From positions 1 through 41,227 of IMG/VR virus record IMGVR_UViG_3300017971_000460: a stretch of DNA of 41,227 nt, one strand, 5' to 3'. The notes beneath the pieces were generated by a model. It made no database searches. It was not told the DNA's origin and saw nothing but the letters and a program-made list of their open reading frames with translations. This stretch comes from a virus. The position numbers were made by a program, and so were the translations under genes. This document shows, piece after piece, positions 40,510 to 41,227 of this stretch. Within the stretch, counting starts at the first letter, position 1, and each line of letters begins with the position of its first letter.

Positions 40510-41227
40510 TTACGACAGATCGGAAACGGCTACTTCAAGACGACACATCCAGAAGTCGTTCAGGATGATAGTGGCAGAGTAACCTTTCCAGCCAACGTGT
40601 CCTCTCTGAGCCAGTGGGTCAGAATCGGAAGCTTTAGGATTGACAACCATCGGGGTCAGAGCATTAGCACCCTTGAAGGCCACGATCCCGTAAGCATCAC
40701 GGGCAAGATACAGCATCGGATAAACGTCGGCATTACTATTCGTCGTGAGGACGTTAGAACCACCGGAGTTACCAGCACCCAAGAAAGGTTCGATGATGGT
40801 AGACATCAGATAACGGACATCTTCAATCTTGCCAATCTCACCGTCCCAAGGAGTCATCGATCCGTATTTCTCAGCCGGTACGAAAGAACTGATAGCACGA
40901 AGGTCAGGTTCCAGGTCGGGGTGCACGATGCAGATAAAGGAAGGGGCTATACTCTCTGTACCAAAAGCAGGAGTGCTCTTGACGGCAGATGTAATAGGTT
41001 TACCAAGCTGCCTTTTCAGGAACCGGGTTACCTTCCGTTGGTCGTTCAGGCTAAACACAACGTCAACGGCTGCACGACTGGTGTCGGCATTCGAGTAGAA
41101 GACATTGGTACCAGCCTTCAGGACGTTGTAACGAGTTTTCTCAATCAGGACTGCAGCCTGCTCACCGAGGATGTCCACGGCCTCTCTCATGATTGGGTCT
41201 TCGTGAGTGTCCATGATCACGTCAGAG
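40510..41227 (-). CDS. Major capsid protein, N4-gp56 family (3' part; 5' end outside window)
   Basis: The frame is open to the window edge, so at least the last 238 residues are seen; the GTG at 41220 is not a true start. The stretch PAFGTESIAPSFICIVHPDL, then DLRAISSFVPAEKYG and DGEIGKIEDVRYLMST, is the core signature of the N4-gp56-family capsid (HK97 fold). The C-terminus ends with a beta strand (GYSATIILNDFWMCRLEVAV) followed by a short tail. It is first in the visible part of the minus-strand virion operon. Portal and terminase are expected further right. Confidence 0.92.
   Translation of the reverse strand, partial: SDVIMDTHEDPIMREAVDILGEQAAVLIEKTRYNVLKAGTNVFYSNADTSRAAVDVVFSLNDQRKVTRFLKRQLGKPITSAVKSTPAFGTESIAPSFICIVHPDLEPDLRAISSFVPAEKYGSMTPWDGEIGKIEDVRYLMSTIIEPFLGAGNSGGSNVLTTNSNADVYPMLYLARDAYGIVAFKGANALTPMVVNPKASDSDPLAQRGHVGWKGYSATIILNDFWMCRLEVAVSDLS

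Overview
The window is a segment of a tailed double-stranded DNA phage genome, most likely a short-tailed (podovirus-type) phage. Evidence for this is the N4-gp56-family major capsid protein at the right end, two P22/T7-type adaptor proteins, a family A DNA polymerase, a TOPRIM primase, a RecA-fold helicase, a T7-endonuclease-I-type resolvase and a 3132-residue virion protein of the kind ejected with the DNA. Several early genes encode lipoproteins with a clear lipobox, which, with strong AGGAGG-type ribosome binding sites, suggests a Gram-negative host. Neither genome end is present: the first gene lacks its 5' part and the capsid gene runs off the right end. Portal, terminase, RNA polymerase and a stand-alone endolysin are not visible here.

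Layout. Positions 1 to 22176 carry about 45 tightly packed, mostly overlapping plus-strand genes. The left end (1-3882) holds a MoxR-like ATPase, a tRNA-Ser(GCU), a companion protein and a metallopeptidase/VWA protein (a chaperone-like cassette), interleaved with two small lipoproteins. At 3883-4489 there is a roughly 600-base gap without a convincing gene but with many hairpins; I regard it as a candidate structured RNA. After it come the RNA ligase RtcB, a run of small accessory proteins and an HNH endonuclease (4490-8029). The replication and nucleotide module (8026-22176) contains primase, a second RNA ligase of the Rnl5/DraRnl type, helicase, DNA polymerase, a HAD-type nucleotidase, an SSB-like protein, a Cas4/RecB-like nuclease, endonuclease I and a dATP/dGTP diphosphohydrolase-domain protein, with two related HNH endonucleases inserted. 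A bidirectional terminator at 22185-22227 separates this from the minus-strand virion module (22237-41227). In transcription order that module runs capsid, hairpin, small protein, two adaptors, fibre-like protein with His repeats, Cys-rich protein, large tail protein, fibre-tip-like protein, two internal virion proteins, the giant protein and a holin/XhlA-like membrane protein.

The most striking global property is that I could not find the trinucleotide GCG or its complement CGC anywhere in the 41 kb, in coding sequence of either strand, the tRNA or the intergenic regions. CpG occurs only with A, C or T before it and A, G or T after it. About 640 copies of each would be expected with equal base frequencies. 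Because both strands and noncoding DNA are affected, the pressure appears to act on double-stranded DNA, not on codon choice. Other points of interest are an in-frame UGA that splits one small gene, two RNA ligases from different families plus a tRNA in one phage, and a slippery heptamer at a possible -1 frameshift just upstream of rtcB.

I could not identify phage or host promoters with confidence, and none is listed. All homology statements are from memory of the families and from motifs read in the translations; no searches were run.
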